DNA of 64,000 nt from DSVZ01 sp037439785 (GTDB taxonomy: Bacteria; Verrucomicrobiota; Verrucomicrobiia; Limisphaerales; J093), in NCBI GenBank assembly GCA_037439785.1, contig JBBIVJ010000017.1:25966-89965 (forward strand), given 5' to 3'. The notes under the pieces were generated by a model. That model did no database searches, had not been told where the DNA came from, and saw only the letters and a list, made by a program, of their open reading frames with translations. The position numbers and the translations under genes are program-made. Positions 53,875-62,556 of this stretch are shown piece after piece; position 1 is the stretch's first letter, and each line of letters starts with the position of its first letter.

Positions 53875-54600
53875 ATGTGCACCGTCACACTCATCGCCCG
53901 CCGCCACGGCTACGCGCTCGGCATGAACCGCGACGAGCAACTCACCCGCCCGGTGGCGTGCCCGCCCTCCCGGCGTCAGTGCGGTCCGCGCACGGCGATT
54001 CTTCCTTCCGAACCCGGTGGCGGCACTTGGATCGGAGTCAACGACACCGGGGTGACCTTTGCGCTCATCAACTGGTATTCCGTGACGCGTCGCGTCGCGG
54101 GAAAAGCCCTGAGTCGCGGGGAGGTTCCCCTCGCGGTGCTGGCGACGGATTCGCCGACACAAGCCGAAGAGACGCTGGAATCGCTGGCGTTGCGGCGCGT
54201 GAATCCCTTCCGGCTCATCGGCGTGTTTCCCGCGCGGTCCGCCGTCGTTGAATGGCGGTGGGATTTGCGAACGCTCACGCGGCACGAACATCCCTGGCGC
54301 ACCGCAACCTGGATTTCGTCGGGGCACGACGAATCCAGAGCGCAACGGACGCGCGGCGGGGTCTTTCGCGCCGCGCTGCGCCAACGGTCGGCGGGCACGG
54401 TGGACTGGCTGCGGCGGTTGCATCGTTCCCACCGCCCGGAAACCGGTCCGTATTGCCACTGCATGCACCGCGCGGACGCTGCGACGGTGAGTTACACCGA
54501 GGTGCAGTTCAGACGCGCCGCCATCACGGTGCGTTACACGCCGGATGCGCCGTGTTCGTGCTCGTCACTTTCACCGCTTCGTTTTCGCTCACGCGCTTGA
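53875..54600 (+). CDS. NRDE/TANGO2-family protein
   Basis: A 241-residue protein that begins MCTVTLIARRHGYALGMNRDEQLTRP, containing the N-R-D-E signature, with a Cys at residue 2 as in Ntn-hydrolase-like relatives. GGGTWIGVNDTGVTFALINW and RVNPFRLIGVF fit the family. Eukaryotic TANGO2 is linked to haem or lipid handling; bacterial members have no established role. The C-terminal 30 residues (CSCSSLSPLRFRSRA) look untypical. Gap to the next gene is four bases. Confidence 0.82.
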   Translation: MCTVTLIARRHGYALGMNRDEQLTRPVACPPSRRQCGPRTAILPSEPGGGTWIGVNDTGVTFALINWYSVTRRVAGKALSRGEVPLAVLATDSPTQAEETLESLALRRVNPFRLIGVFPARSAVVEWRWDLRTLTRHEHPWRTATWISSGHDESRAQRTRGGVFRAALRQRSAGTVDWLRRLHRSHRPETGPYCHCMHRADAATVSYTEVQFRRAAITVRYTPDAPCSCSSLSPLRFRSRA

Positions 54601-54604
54601 GACC

Positions 54605-55561
54605 ATGCCGCTGGGCTACTTCTTCATCACGCATTGGAAAAAGCTGGCGCTGCTGCTGGCGGTCGTGTTGCTCGTTTCGCCGTTCGTGATGCTGCACCTG
54701 TTCGTCTGGGTGGCCCGGTATTTTGAACCGGCGATGCCCGGGGTCACGAAAGACATCATCAACCTCGGCGATGGCCGCGCCCTGTGGGTGTACCGGCGCG
54801 ATCAACCCGGCGCGGCCACGACGGTGGTGTTCGTTCACGGCAGCCCGGCGACGGGCCGCGCGTTTCACCGGCAGTTCGCCGATCATTTTCCGGAGGAGAA
54901 CCTGCTCTCTTACGACCGGCCCGGCTACGGCGGGTCGGCGGGGTTTCAGGCGCTCGATTTGGAATCGCAAACCGCCGTCCTGGCCGCGCTGCTGGACAGG
55001 TTGGCGCTGACCAATTGTGTTCTCATCGGCCATTCCTACGGCGGTCCAATCGCGTTGAATCTCGCGCTCCAACGGCCCGAACTGATCCACGGCGTGGTGC
55101 TGGTGGGCGGCAGTGTTGATCCCGCGCAAGAGAAGCCGTTGTGGATTCAGCGGGTGGGCCGCTGGCCGTTCATTCGTCCGCTGCTGCCCCGTGCGGTGGA
55201 CAGTTGCAACGTGGAACTGCTGGCGTTGCGCGCCGACCTTGAAACCTTGCGTCCGCAACTGTAGCAGTTGCGCGTGCCCGTGGTCATGCTTCACGGCGGG
55301 AAAGACCGCCTCGTGCCGTCCGCGAACGTGGACTATCTCGAAGCCGCGCTACGGACGGACGGACGAGGAGCGTTGTTCACCAAAGTCATCCTCCCCAACG
55401 CCAACCACTTCATTCCCTGGCAACAACCCACCGCGTTGCGCGAGGCCATCCTCCGTCTAAAGATGCCTGAGCCGGACCAAAATCTGGCCAGCTTGCGCGC
55501 GAAGCAGATTGAAAAAGTCATTGACCCGGGGCAGGCCAAACCCTCCCCAGTGAGCCAATGA
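54605..55561 (+). pseudogene. Alpha/beta hydrolase interrupted by in-frame TAG
   Basis: Codons 1-219 encode an N-terminal membrane anchor (LALLLAVVLLVSPFVMLHL) and an alpha/beta-hydrolase core: VVFVHGSPATGRAFH, YDRPGYGGSAGF and nucleophile elbow LIGHSYGGPIAL. A TAG at 55,262-55,264 then interrupts, but the same frame continues for 98 codons with PVVMLHGGKDRLVPSANVDY (catalytic Asp) and LPNANHFIPWQQP (catalytic His). The original TGA (55,559-55,561) overlaps the next ATG in the ATGA style of this operon, so the full frame is ancestral. As written, the product would lack the Asp and His of the triad. A single-base sequencing error is the main alternative. Confidence 0.8.
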
Positions 55562-55921
55562 AACTGGCTGTTTATCAAGTGCGGCACGTCGCCTACATGG
55601 TGTTGTTGACCGCGTTCATTTTTCAGGCGTTCGCGAACCCCAACCCGAAGCACAAAAAGCGCACAGGAATGATCACCGGCATTCTGGCGCTGACGATGTT
55701 GATCGGCGGCATCGGCCTGGTGGCGACGATGAAGGTGGGCTTCCCATGGTGGGTCATCGTCAAACTCGTTTGCTGGTTTGGCCTGGTCGGCATCAGCGGC
55801 ATGGGCTAGCGCAAGCCGGAACGAATCCCCGCCCTCTCCGCCCGCCGTGGCCATCGCGCTGATTTTGATTGCGGTCGGCACGGTTTATTTACGGAACATC
55901 ACCGCCGGGCCGTCTGAGTAA
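55558..55921 (+). pseudogene. Small membrane protein, interrupted by TAG and a frameshift
   Basis: The first 83 codons encode two to three membrane helices (RHVAYMVLLTAFIFQAFAN, GMITGILALTMLIGGIGLV, WWVIVKLVCWFGLVGISGMG), then TAG at 55,807-55,809. The frame continues RKP, and after a shift of one base near 55,815 a further helix appears (PPAVAIALILIAVGTVYLRN) up to TAA at 55,919-55,921. The intact ancestor was probably a four-helix protein of about 120 residues, similar in layout to small integral membrane proteins of unknown function. Confidence 0.65.
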
Positions 55922-55987
55922 ACGCCGGTCTGCTGGTGGACGGGAATACGCCGCCCGCCTGAAGCGTCTAACCCTATACGCATTGCC

Positions 55988-57196
55988 ATGAACTCGAAAC
56001 CATCCTCCCCCACAGCCACGCCTTCTACCATTGCCAGCGCCCTGGCCATCAGTGCCATGACGCTGGCGCTGGCCGCGCTCTCCCCCATGACGCACGCCGA
56101 CGAATCCAACGCCACCGCCGCCGCGGCCGTCCTCGCCCGGGTGGCGGCGCACGACTTCCACCCCATCCGCGACGGGTTCACTTACGACCGCACGTTGAAG
56201 CAACACGGTGTCGCCAGCCTCGACGACCAGGACTGGCGCGTGCGAACCCTCGCGGTGCGGGATTTGGTGCGGTTGGGCGACGCTGCCACGCCCGCGTTGC
56301 TTGCGGCGCTCGGCGACAAGAACGAACACGTCCGCCACGTCGCCGCGATGGTCTTGGGCATCACCCGCGCCACCAACGCCGTACCCGCGCTGGAGAAAAC
56401 TCTGCGCGAGGACGGCGACTCCGTCGTGCGCTCGCAGGCCGCCATTGCCCTCGGGCAGATTGGAGCGCGCCCTTCGCTCGCCGCCGTTCAAGCCGCGCAG
56501 AAGAACGACAAATCGAAGGACGTGCAACACCAGGCCGAACTCGCCGCTTATGCCATCGAACACGGCAAAACCGCGACGCCAGAGCTGGCGCGGGCCTACG
56601 CTGCGCTCGATGAATCCAAGTTTGGCCGCGTGAAGGTCGGCCAGCCTGCGCCGGACTTTCAACTGCCCGACACCGACGGCAGGATGTGGCGGCTCTCGGA
56701 TTTTCGCGGGAAGAAGTCCGTCGTGCTGATTTGGGTCTTCGCCGATTGGTGTCCGGTCTGCCACGGCGAGTTCCGCGAATTGATCGAGCTGCGCAACGAG
56801 TTCAAGGCCGCGAACATTGAGGTCGCCACGCTCGAATGTCACGACGTGTTTCCCTGCCGCGTCATGGTGGGCAGGGAGCTTGAACCGAAATACTGGTTCA
56901 GCAAAACGTCGTTCAAGGATTCCTACACCAAGAACATCTGGTGGCCCCATCTCGTGGATCGCGCCGGAGCGGTGGGCGCGGAATACGGCGTGCAGCCGAT
57001 GGCTTTCACCGTCCACGCCGAGTGGATCAACCGTCCATCGGTGGTGATTGTGGACAAGGAGGGCATCGCGCGCTTCGCCTACTACGGCACATTCTGGGGC
57101 GACCGCCCGAGCATTCATCAAGTGCTGGAGATGGTGCGTAGCGAGAATTATTCTTTCGATGCGCCCAAACGACTGAAGGCCGCTTCCAAACCGTAG
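55988..57196 (+). CDS. Exported HEAT-repeat / redoxin fusion protein
   Basis: A 402-residue protein with a signal peptide (ALAISAMTLALAALSPMTHA). Residues about 75-200 are HEAT-like repeats (WRVRTLAVRDLVRLGDAATP, VRHVAAMVLGITRATNAVP, VRSQAAIALGQIGARPSL). The remainder is an AhpC/TSA-type redoxin: VGQPAPDFQLPDTDGRMWRL, VLIWVFADWCPVCHGEFREL with a CPVC site, and RPSVVIVDKEGIARFAYYG. A periplasmic thiol role fits the nearby ccdA-tlpA set. Ends in TAG, 13 bases before the convergent Fe-S protein gene. Confidence 0.85.
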   Translation: MNSKPSSPTATPSTIASALAISAMTLALAALSPMTHADESNATAAAAVLARVAAHDFHPIRDGFTYDRTLKQHGVASLDDQDWRVRTLAVRDLVRLGDAATPALLAALGDKNEHVRHVAAMVLGITRATNAVPALEKTLREDGDSVVRSQAAIALGQIGARPSLAAVQAAQKNDKSKDVQHQAELAAYAIEHGKTATPELARAYAALDESKFGRVKVGQPAPDFQLPDTDGRMWRLSDFRGKKSVVLIWVFADWCPVCHGEFRELIELRNEFKAANIEVATLECHDVFPCRVMVGRELEPKYWFSKTSFKDSYTKNIWWPHLVDRAGAVGAEYGVQPMAFTVHAEWINRPSVVIVDKEGIARFAYYGTFWGDRPSIHQVLEMVRSENYSFDAPKRLKAASKP

Positions 57197-57209
57197 CCGC
57201 TGCCTGAGT

Positions 57210-57716
57210 TCAGGCAAGTGTTCCTGATTTTTCCGCCGCCACGACTTTCGTCACCCGTTTGACAGCCGCGTTGACGTTACCCAGACAGCATGAGCCTTGG
57301 GGATTGCGGATTTCGCAGGCATAGTTGCCGGCTTTGATTTCGGCGGTGATGCGCTGCGGGATGGTGCATTTCCCTCTGTCGTGGATTTCCTCAACCGCCA
57401 TCGCCTCGGTAAAACCGAAGCAGTAGCAGATGGGCACGGGGTCGTCGGTTTCCTTGAGCCCCACCGGCACGCGCACGTCCGGTTTGCGGAGACGGTCGCC
57501 ATCGGGGTGGAAGTAAACCACGTCGCAATCTGCCGAGCGGGAGAACAGAAAGCCGGGTTTGTTGACGAGTTCCAAATGCCACGGCTGCACCATTTGTTTC
57601 AGAGTTTTGGTTTCGATGGACTTTCCGGGTTGACCACATTCCGGGCAGTTGGTTGTTCCGGCTGCTGGCTTGGCAGCAGCGGCGTGAGAGGATTTAGTGG
57701 AACAGCAAGCGGACAT
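57210..57716 (-). CDS. CopZ-like iron-sulfur metallochaperone (BFD-like) protein
   Basis: A 168-residue Cys-rich protein: CC near residue 4, a CPEC zinc knuckle, DCDVVYFHPDGDR, then a BFD-like [2Fe-2S] block VPICYCFGFTEAMAVEEI, GKCTIPQRITAEIKAGNYACEIRNP and GSCCLGNVNAAVKRV. This organisation resembles the N-terminal domain of Archaeoglobus CopZ and proteins commonly found beside mercuric reductase genes. Likely role: binding and delivering a thiophilic metal (Hg, Cu) in the cytoplasm. It ends the minus-strand metal cluster. Confidence 0.8.
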   Translation of the reverse strand: MSACCSTKSSHAAAAKPAAGTTNCPECGQPGKSIETKTLKQMVQPWHLELVNKPGFLFSRSADCDVVYFHPDGDRLRKPDVRVPVGLKETDDPVPICYCFGFTEAMAVEEIHDRGKCTIPQRITAEIKAGNYACEIRNPQGSCCLGNVNAAVKRVTKVVAAEKSGTLA

Positions 57717-57723
57717 GGGATGT

Positions 57724-58552
57724 TTATTTCTCGTTGGGCACTGGCCGAAGCCCGGAAGCGACCGCTTCCTTCAGGGCTTCGACGCCTTTCTCGTCCAAAT
57801 GTTCCCGCGCTGCTTTGAGCAGTACATCATTCCGCTGGTCGAGAGAGGCTTGTTTTGATTTGTCAGGATTGCCGGTGAATCGCTTCTTGAATACGTCGGT
57901 GAACACAGCTTCGAGTGCCCTTGCTTTTTCGTCGGACAGCGAAACTTTGGTCTGCAAGCGGCGAACGAGGCGCGTGGCAATGATGCCGGCTTCCTGCTTG
58001 CTCAACTGATCCACTTCCCCGCCGCGATACCAGCCAGAGCGAGACTCGAAATCCTTCAACGCCGTGTCACTAGCCACGCCTTTCAATCCGGTCGCCGTCA
58101 CGTCCCGTTTCTGCAGAACAGATTGCACGGCTTTGAGGCGTGATTCGAGCGTGGAGTTTTCTGCGCCGACGACCGCGAGGACAGTGCCTGCTTTGTCCAA
58201 CCAAGCTTCCGTGATTGTGGAGTCACGCTCCAAGGCCGCGAGAATCGGCTTGGCCTTGCTGCCACAGCCGATTTCCGGCGCGGCAGGGCATTGTAAGGGA
58301 ACTTTGAAGAAGCTGATGCGGTTAGAAGATCGGGCCCTCTTCTCCGGTCGATGACCCATGAGATTGTTTCGCAGCTTTTGTCTGCTTTGGCTTAAAACCA
58401 AAACAATACCTCTTGCACGAATCAGGCGATGAATTGGCCGAGAAACTTGGCGCGCATTGAGGCGAACAACAACCGGTGAGCCCAATTAGCACTGACACAA
58501 GTAAAGCCGCGAGACCACTGCCGAGAACCACGTTGCTGAAGTGTGGTTTCAT
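57724..58552 (-). pseudogene. Cys-containing lipoprotein-like gene with apparent frameshift
   Basis: From 58,552 a frame opens with a lipoprotein-type signal (VLGSGLAALLVSVLIGLTGC), then a Cys-rich segment, and stops at 58,322. A second frame, offset by one base, continues from about 58,330 with ISFFKVPLQCPAAPEIGCGS, KAKPILAALERDSTITEAWL and a charged helical C-terminus (RRLQTKVSLSDEKARALEAV) to 57,724. Both halves together give an exported protein of about 270 residues. Function unknown; the CPAAPEIGCGS motif next to merA suggests metal binding. Two separate genes is the alternative reading. Confidence 0.55.
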
Positions 58553-58562
58553 GGTTTCTTTC

Positions 58563-60041
58563 TTAACTGGCGCAGCAACTCAGTTTGTTCACGTCTTTGG
58601 TGAAGGCCAGCGCCGCAAGCTTCACGCCTTCGCTCAAGGATAGGTACGGGTGGAAGCACGCGGTCAAATCGCGCACGGTGATTCCGAACTTGATGGCAAG
58701 GCTGACCTCCATCAGCAGTTCAGAGCCTTCGGCTGCGAGAATGCGTGCCCCGACCAGTTGGTCGGTAGCGCGGTTGCGAATGAGTTTGATGAAACCGCGC
58801 GTGTCACGGGCGGCCAGCGACCGTGGCACGTGCGACAACGGCAGAGCCGCCAAGTCTGCGTCAATGCCCTTGGCTGTCGCTTGTTTTTCGTCAAGGCCGA
58901 CACCCGCCACTTGCGGGTCAGTGAAAATGACCCACGACAGCGCGGTGTAGTCGCGTTGGCGACGCGCGCCGGTGAGCGCGTTTTCTGCCGCGAGGCTGCC
59001 TTCGTAAGCGGCGGTATAGACAAACATGTTCTCGCCGAGCACATCTCCGGCAGCATAGATGCCGGGCACGCTGGTTTGGAGCGTGTCATTCACCGCAATC
59101 GCACCGCGCGAGGTGGTCTTGATACTGAGACTTTCCATCCCCAACTTTTCAATGTTGGGCCTTCGTCCGCTGGCAATCAGCAAGTGCGTGGAGCGAAAGG
59201 TGCGCCGCTGTCCGCCCACGTCGGCTTCGACTGACACGCCGTCTTTGTCCTGAGTCACCCGCCGGGTGCTGACGCCGGTGACAATCTCCAAGCCTTCTTC
59301 ACGAAGAAAACCAGTCAGGGTCTCGGTCAAGTCCGGTGCTTCATCCGGCAGGATGCGGTCGGAGCGTTGCAGCACCGTGACTCGGCTGCCGAAACGCGCA
59401 AACATCTGCGCGCATTCCAACGCGATGTAGCGTCCGCCAAGGACGAGCAGCGATTTCGGCAGGGTTTCCAGTTCAAACGCCGTTTCGTTGGTCAAATAGC
59501 GAACCGAGTCCAAGCCGGGAATCGGCGGGAGACTTGGCCGCGCGCCTGTGGCAATGAGAATCGCATCGGCTTTCAGCTTGAGCGTGTCGGTGGCAACGGT
59601 CTTGGCGTCCACCAAGCGACCCCGGCCTTTGATGAAAGTGATGTTTGGATTATCGCCAATGACATTGGCGTATTTGCCTTGGCGCAATTCCTGAACGAGC
59701 GCGCGCTTCTGCTCGACGACCTCTTTGAAACTGACCAACCGGCCCGAAGTCGCTATGCCCGCGAATGTCGGCGGGTGCGCCGCACGGTGTAGCGTCTCGG
59801 CGGCGCGAATCAGCGTCTTGGACGGCACACAGCCGACGTTGACGCACGTCCCGCCCATCGGCAGACCGTCGTTGATGATGATGGCGCGCGCGCCCAGTTC
59901 AGCCGCCTTGAGCGTGGCAGCGAACGCGGCGCTGCCGCCACCGATGATGACCAGCGTCTTGCCATTCGTAGAACGGTTCAAAGCAGGGGCGGCCACGCTG
60001 GCCGCCTTTTTCAATTCTTTGGTTTCACAGCATTCAGACAT
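58563..60041 (-). CDS. merA: Mercuric reductase (lacking the N-terminal HMA domain)
   Basis: A 492-residue flavin disulfide reductase. FAD site LVIIGGGSAAFAATLKAAEL, redox pair Cys66/Cys71 in GGTCVNVGCVPSK, NADPH site LLVLGGRYIALECAQMFARFGS, second FAD site VPGIYAAGDVLGENMFVYTA, and the MerA-specific C-terminal Cys489-Cys490 pair (SCCAS) that passes Hg(II) to the active site. It reduces Hg(II) to Hg(0). No merR, merT or merP is in the window and the HMA/NmerA domain is absent, so mercury delivery may depend on the Fe-S metallochaperone-like protein. The start at 60,041 (MSECCE) supplies an N-terminal Cys pair; a longer in-frame start is less likely. Confidence 0.93.
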   Translation of the reverse strand: MSECCETKELKKAASVAAPALNRSTNGKTLVIIGGGSAAFAATLKAAELGARAIIINDGLPMGGTCVNVGCVPSKTLIRAAETLHRAAHPPTFAGIATSGRLVSFKEVVEQKRALVQELRQGKYANVIGDNPNITFIKGRGRLVDAKTVATDTLKLKADAILIATGARPSLPPIPGLDSVRYLTNETAFELETLPKSLLVLGGRYIALECAQMFARFGSRVTVLQRSDRILPDEAPDLTETLTGFLREEGLEIVTGVSTRRVTQDKDGVSVEADVGGQRRTFRSTHLLIASGRRPNIEKLGMESLSIKTTSRGAIAVNDTLQTSVPGIYAAGDVLGENMFVYTAAYEGSLAAENALTGARRQRDYTALSWVIFTDPQVAGVGLDEKQATAKGIDADLAALPLSHVPRSLAARDTRGFIKLIRNRATDQLVGARILAAEGSELLMEVSLAIKFGITVRDLTACFHPYLSLSEGVKLAALAFTKDVNKLSCCAS

Positions 60042-60106
60042 AACACGTTGTTTCCTGTTGTTTCGGTTGATTGAACGGAAGGCCGACCAGACCATTAATC
60101 AAAAGG

Positions 60107-60448
60107 TCAGGCAACATCCCAACGCCACCAGATTTTCCAGCCACGAGGGCGAAAAATCAAGACGAATCCGTGGCCTTTGACCAACGCGGCGAAGCTCGAC
60201 ACGTAAAAGGCGATGAGAAAAAAGCGAAAAACCAGCCATTTGTCCAACCTGCGTGGCGCGCTCTCCGGCAGGGAGGCGCTGATCGTCAGTGCCACGCCTG
60301 TCAACACTGCCATGCCCAGCGAGGTGGCCCACAGTTTCGGGTCGGCTTCGAAGTACCGCGCCGCGATAACCAAATACCAGATCAAGTAGCACCATAAAAT
60401 CAGTCGGCCGGGAGTCAGACCCGCCAGATGGTTACTCAAAAAAACCAT
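60107..60448 (-). CDS. Small membrane protein of the merA/pagL cluster
   Basis: A 113-residue protein with three hydrophobic segments (LILWCYLIWYLVIAARYF, LGMAVLTGVALTISA, FRFFLIAFYVSSFAALV) and a basic C-terminus. The ATG at 60,448 overlaps the end of the PagL-like gene by 13 bases, so they are coupled. I do not recognise the family. It lies 65 bases before merA. Confidence 0.65.
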   Translation of the reverse strand: MVFLSNHLAGLTPGRLILWCYLIWYLVIAARYFEADPKLWATSLGMAVLTGVALTISASLPESAPRRLDKWLVFRFFLIAFYVSSFAALVKGHGFVLIFRPRGWKIWWRWDVA

Positions 60449-61125
60449 GTCAGCCCAGCCAAGAACACGCTGGCTTTTACGCCATTATTGGGCCGCGCCG
60501 TTCCCGCATTCGAAAGGTGCGCAAAACGTGCTTGAAAGGTCACTGCAAGGTTGTCGCAGCAAAACCAGTGCGTCCACACGCCGCCGACAAGTTGAAACTC
60601 GAATCGACTACCAAGATCGGGCTTCCCAATCTCGGTCCATGAAACGCCCGCTCCTCCCTTGACGAACGGCACCCAACGCACCCCGGTCGCAAAATTGTAC
60701 CGCAGCAACGGCGTCATACCCACCACGTACGCCTCGTTCGGGTTGAATTGTGCGCCTCCGAAGAGTTCGCCGACCGCTTCCCAGTTGCCGCGATACCACT
60801 TCTTCTCGCCAACGAGGTCGCTCAATACCCAACCGACATGGGTGGTGCCCAAGCCAAAATCGTGTTCCTCTCGGCTGCCCAATGCTCGCTAGCCAAGTCT
60901 ACCACCCAGCGAAAACCCTGCATGCATGATGGCTTTTCGGAAGCCCTCTCCGATGCCGTATTTCCAGACGCCGGACTGTTCGGGCTTTAACGACAGAGTC
61001 CAACCTGACGATGGGTCGGCTGACTCGTCCGCTGCCAGCTCAAAAATGAGGGAGGCTCGCCCGGCTCTTGCGCTTGTGTTGATTTTGTGGTCAAAAAAGC
61101 CAACCACTAAGCCAACGAGCAGCAT
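60436..61125 (-). pseudogene. PagL-like lipid A 3-O-deacylase, interrupted by TAG
   Basis: Downstream of 60,888 the frame shows the acyloxyacyl-hydrolase pattern: HDFGLGTTHVGWVLSDLVG, GNWEAVGELFGGAQFNPNEA, LLRYNFATGVRWVPFVKGGA, and the catalytic segment FAHLSNAGTARPNNG followed by a C-terminal Phe, as required for outer-membrane beta-barrels. The N-terminal part (signal-like LLVGLVVGFFDH, then VWKYGIGEGFRKAIMHAGFS) is in the same frame but separated by TAG at 60,889-60,891. So the ancestral gene is about 229 codons. The N-terminal start is uncertain because the frame is open further upstream. Confidence 0.7.
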
Positions 61126-61310
61126 TACTACGACGAACTTTTCGTGTGGAACGACGGTGGCGCCCTCGGTTCCTCCGTGCGGACCCTGTCCCTGAGGGAC
61201 GACCTCGCCAACCCAACGGCCAGAACCAGTCACAATCTGGTTTGCGTTCCGCACTGTGTGCCGGCGAAACTTTCGGACACCAACGCCGTTCCAAAGGTTC
61301 TTTCTCATGT

Positions 61311-61823
61311 TCAAACTGCGAGTTTGTCCCACGCTCTATCCTGGCAATGACACGGCAAAACCCTTAGAAATTCCATGTGCGCCTCACAGGCCGTCGTGCG
61401 CAGATAAAGCTCCGCAGGAGAGGGTTCGAGTGACACGCGGTCGCCGGTTTCAAGCAGGCCGAGCACCGCCGATTGGTGATTTTCCCGGCCGCCCAGCTAC
61501 TGTTCGAGCCAATCCTTAACCACCTTCGGCAAATCTTCGCTCGCGTGGACGGAAAAGATGATGACCTGCGCTTCTTCGGCAGCGTTGCTCGCCCTGCGCA
61601 CCGTTTCGGGATGCCGCAACGAATTAAATCTCCACCAAACGAATTGGAGATCACAAGCCGGTCCCAGCAGGCTAACGAGTCGCTTCTCCCCGCAGAGAGC
61701 CCTTTGGCGGCTGGCGTCATCATCATACAAGATAACGATTTTAATCGTGACCGGCGGCACGGAAGCCGAGTCGCCCCATTCAGGCACACAAACAGGCGTG
61801 ACATTCATGGCGTCGGGCTTCAT
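61311..61823 (-). pseudogene. Hypothetical protein interrupted by TAG
   Basis: Before the stop: KIVILYDDDASRQRALCGEK, then LQFVWWRFNSLRHPETVRRA and EEAQVIIFSVHASEDLPKVV, ending DWLEQ. After TAG (61,497-61,499) the frame continues LGGRENHQSAVLGLLETGDR and LRTTACEAHMEFLRVLP to TGA at 61,311. Both parts look like one receiver-like/hypothetical protein of about 170 residues of a type seen in Verrucomicrobia; a Trp codon (TGG) at the TAG would be natural. The start (61,823 or 61,808) is uncertain. The 281 bases upstream to 62,104 hold no gene I can support. Confidence 0.5.
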
Positions 61824-62104
61824 GGGTGGAGTTGGTTGAAACCAAGCAACATTGGCGGCGGCCGTTTCGGCACGCCATAGACGAGCGAACCATCGGTGAG
61901 AGCCTGATCCCGTCGTGGCATTGAACGCGAGATGGACACTCCTTTTCCACCTGCTTAACCAAGACGTTCCAAGCGTAATCGCTATAGAATACGGCACGGA
62001 CTCTGCGAGGAGCGGTGACACCAAACACGCCAAGTCGCCGCTGCGCGTTCTTCTGGATTGATTGGTGTGACATGCACTTCGTTCTGCCTGGACTCAACCA
62101 GGAC

Positions 62105-62460
62105 TCAATCGCGCCGGATCGCTGGCTCGGCTGTCTGTCTGACCGGTAGATCTGGCGCGGACACCTCCATCACGCTATTGCATGAGCCGTATGGATCGGG
62201 TGCCGATTCACACGCCCACGCGTCGTATTGCCACTCGCCGTCCACGATGAACCTGTGTATTCGTGGCGACCCGGCGTCAGCGGCACCCGCGCACGCCAGA
62301 TGCCCCTTGCGTCCTTGCACATCACCAAGTTGTCGGGAATCCAGTTGTTGAAGTCGCCGGCGAGATAGACTTCTTTGGCGGCAGGTGATGCGTAAGCGAA
62401 TTCGACCTCGATGTTTTTAGCGGCCGGTGGATTCGTGTTCTTTTTCAGTTTGCTTGCCAT
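62105..62460 (-). pseudogene. CBM48/AMPK-like glycogen-binding domain protein, frameshifted
   Basis: Starts MASKLKKNTNPPAAKNIEVE, then FAYASPAAKEVYLAGDFNNW and VMCKDARGIWRARVPLTPGR, the glycogen-binding domain of isoamylase N-domain type. After HEY the sequence resumes two bases later as RFIVDGEWQYDAWACESAPD and PYGSCNSVMEV, which is the natural continuation. The shift coincides with a duplicated GT dinucleotide near 62,255. The intact product would have about 117 residues. Confidence 0.7.
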
Positions 62461-62556
62461 AGTTGGTCTCCTCCAAGTGCGGGTTAGTTTTTGGCTCTGG
62501 TCCTCGCCGGGGTTTGCATCATTTCTTGTTGAGATGCCGCGCGCCGCCCGATGGAT

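Noticed and set aside
55262..61499. Genome-wide reassignment of TAG to an amino acid
   Set aside because: hflC, pstB, ccdA and the HEAT-redoxin gene end in TAG at family-normal positions; reading both TAGs after ccdA would fuse it to yceI.
61824..62104. Possible coding sequence between the hypothetical gene and the CBM48 gene
   Set aside because: Short minus-strand frames (for example with VRAVFYSDYAWNVLVKQVEK) are suggestive, but no start, domain or continuous frame can be supported.
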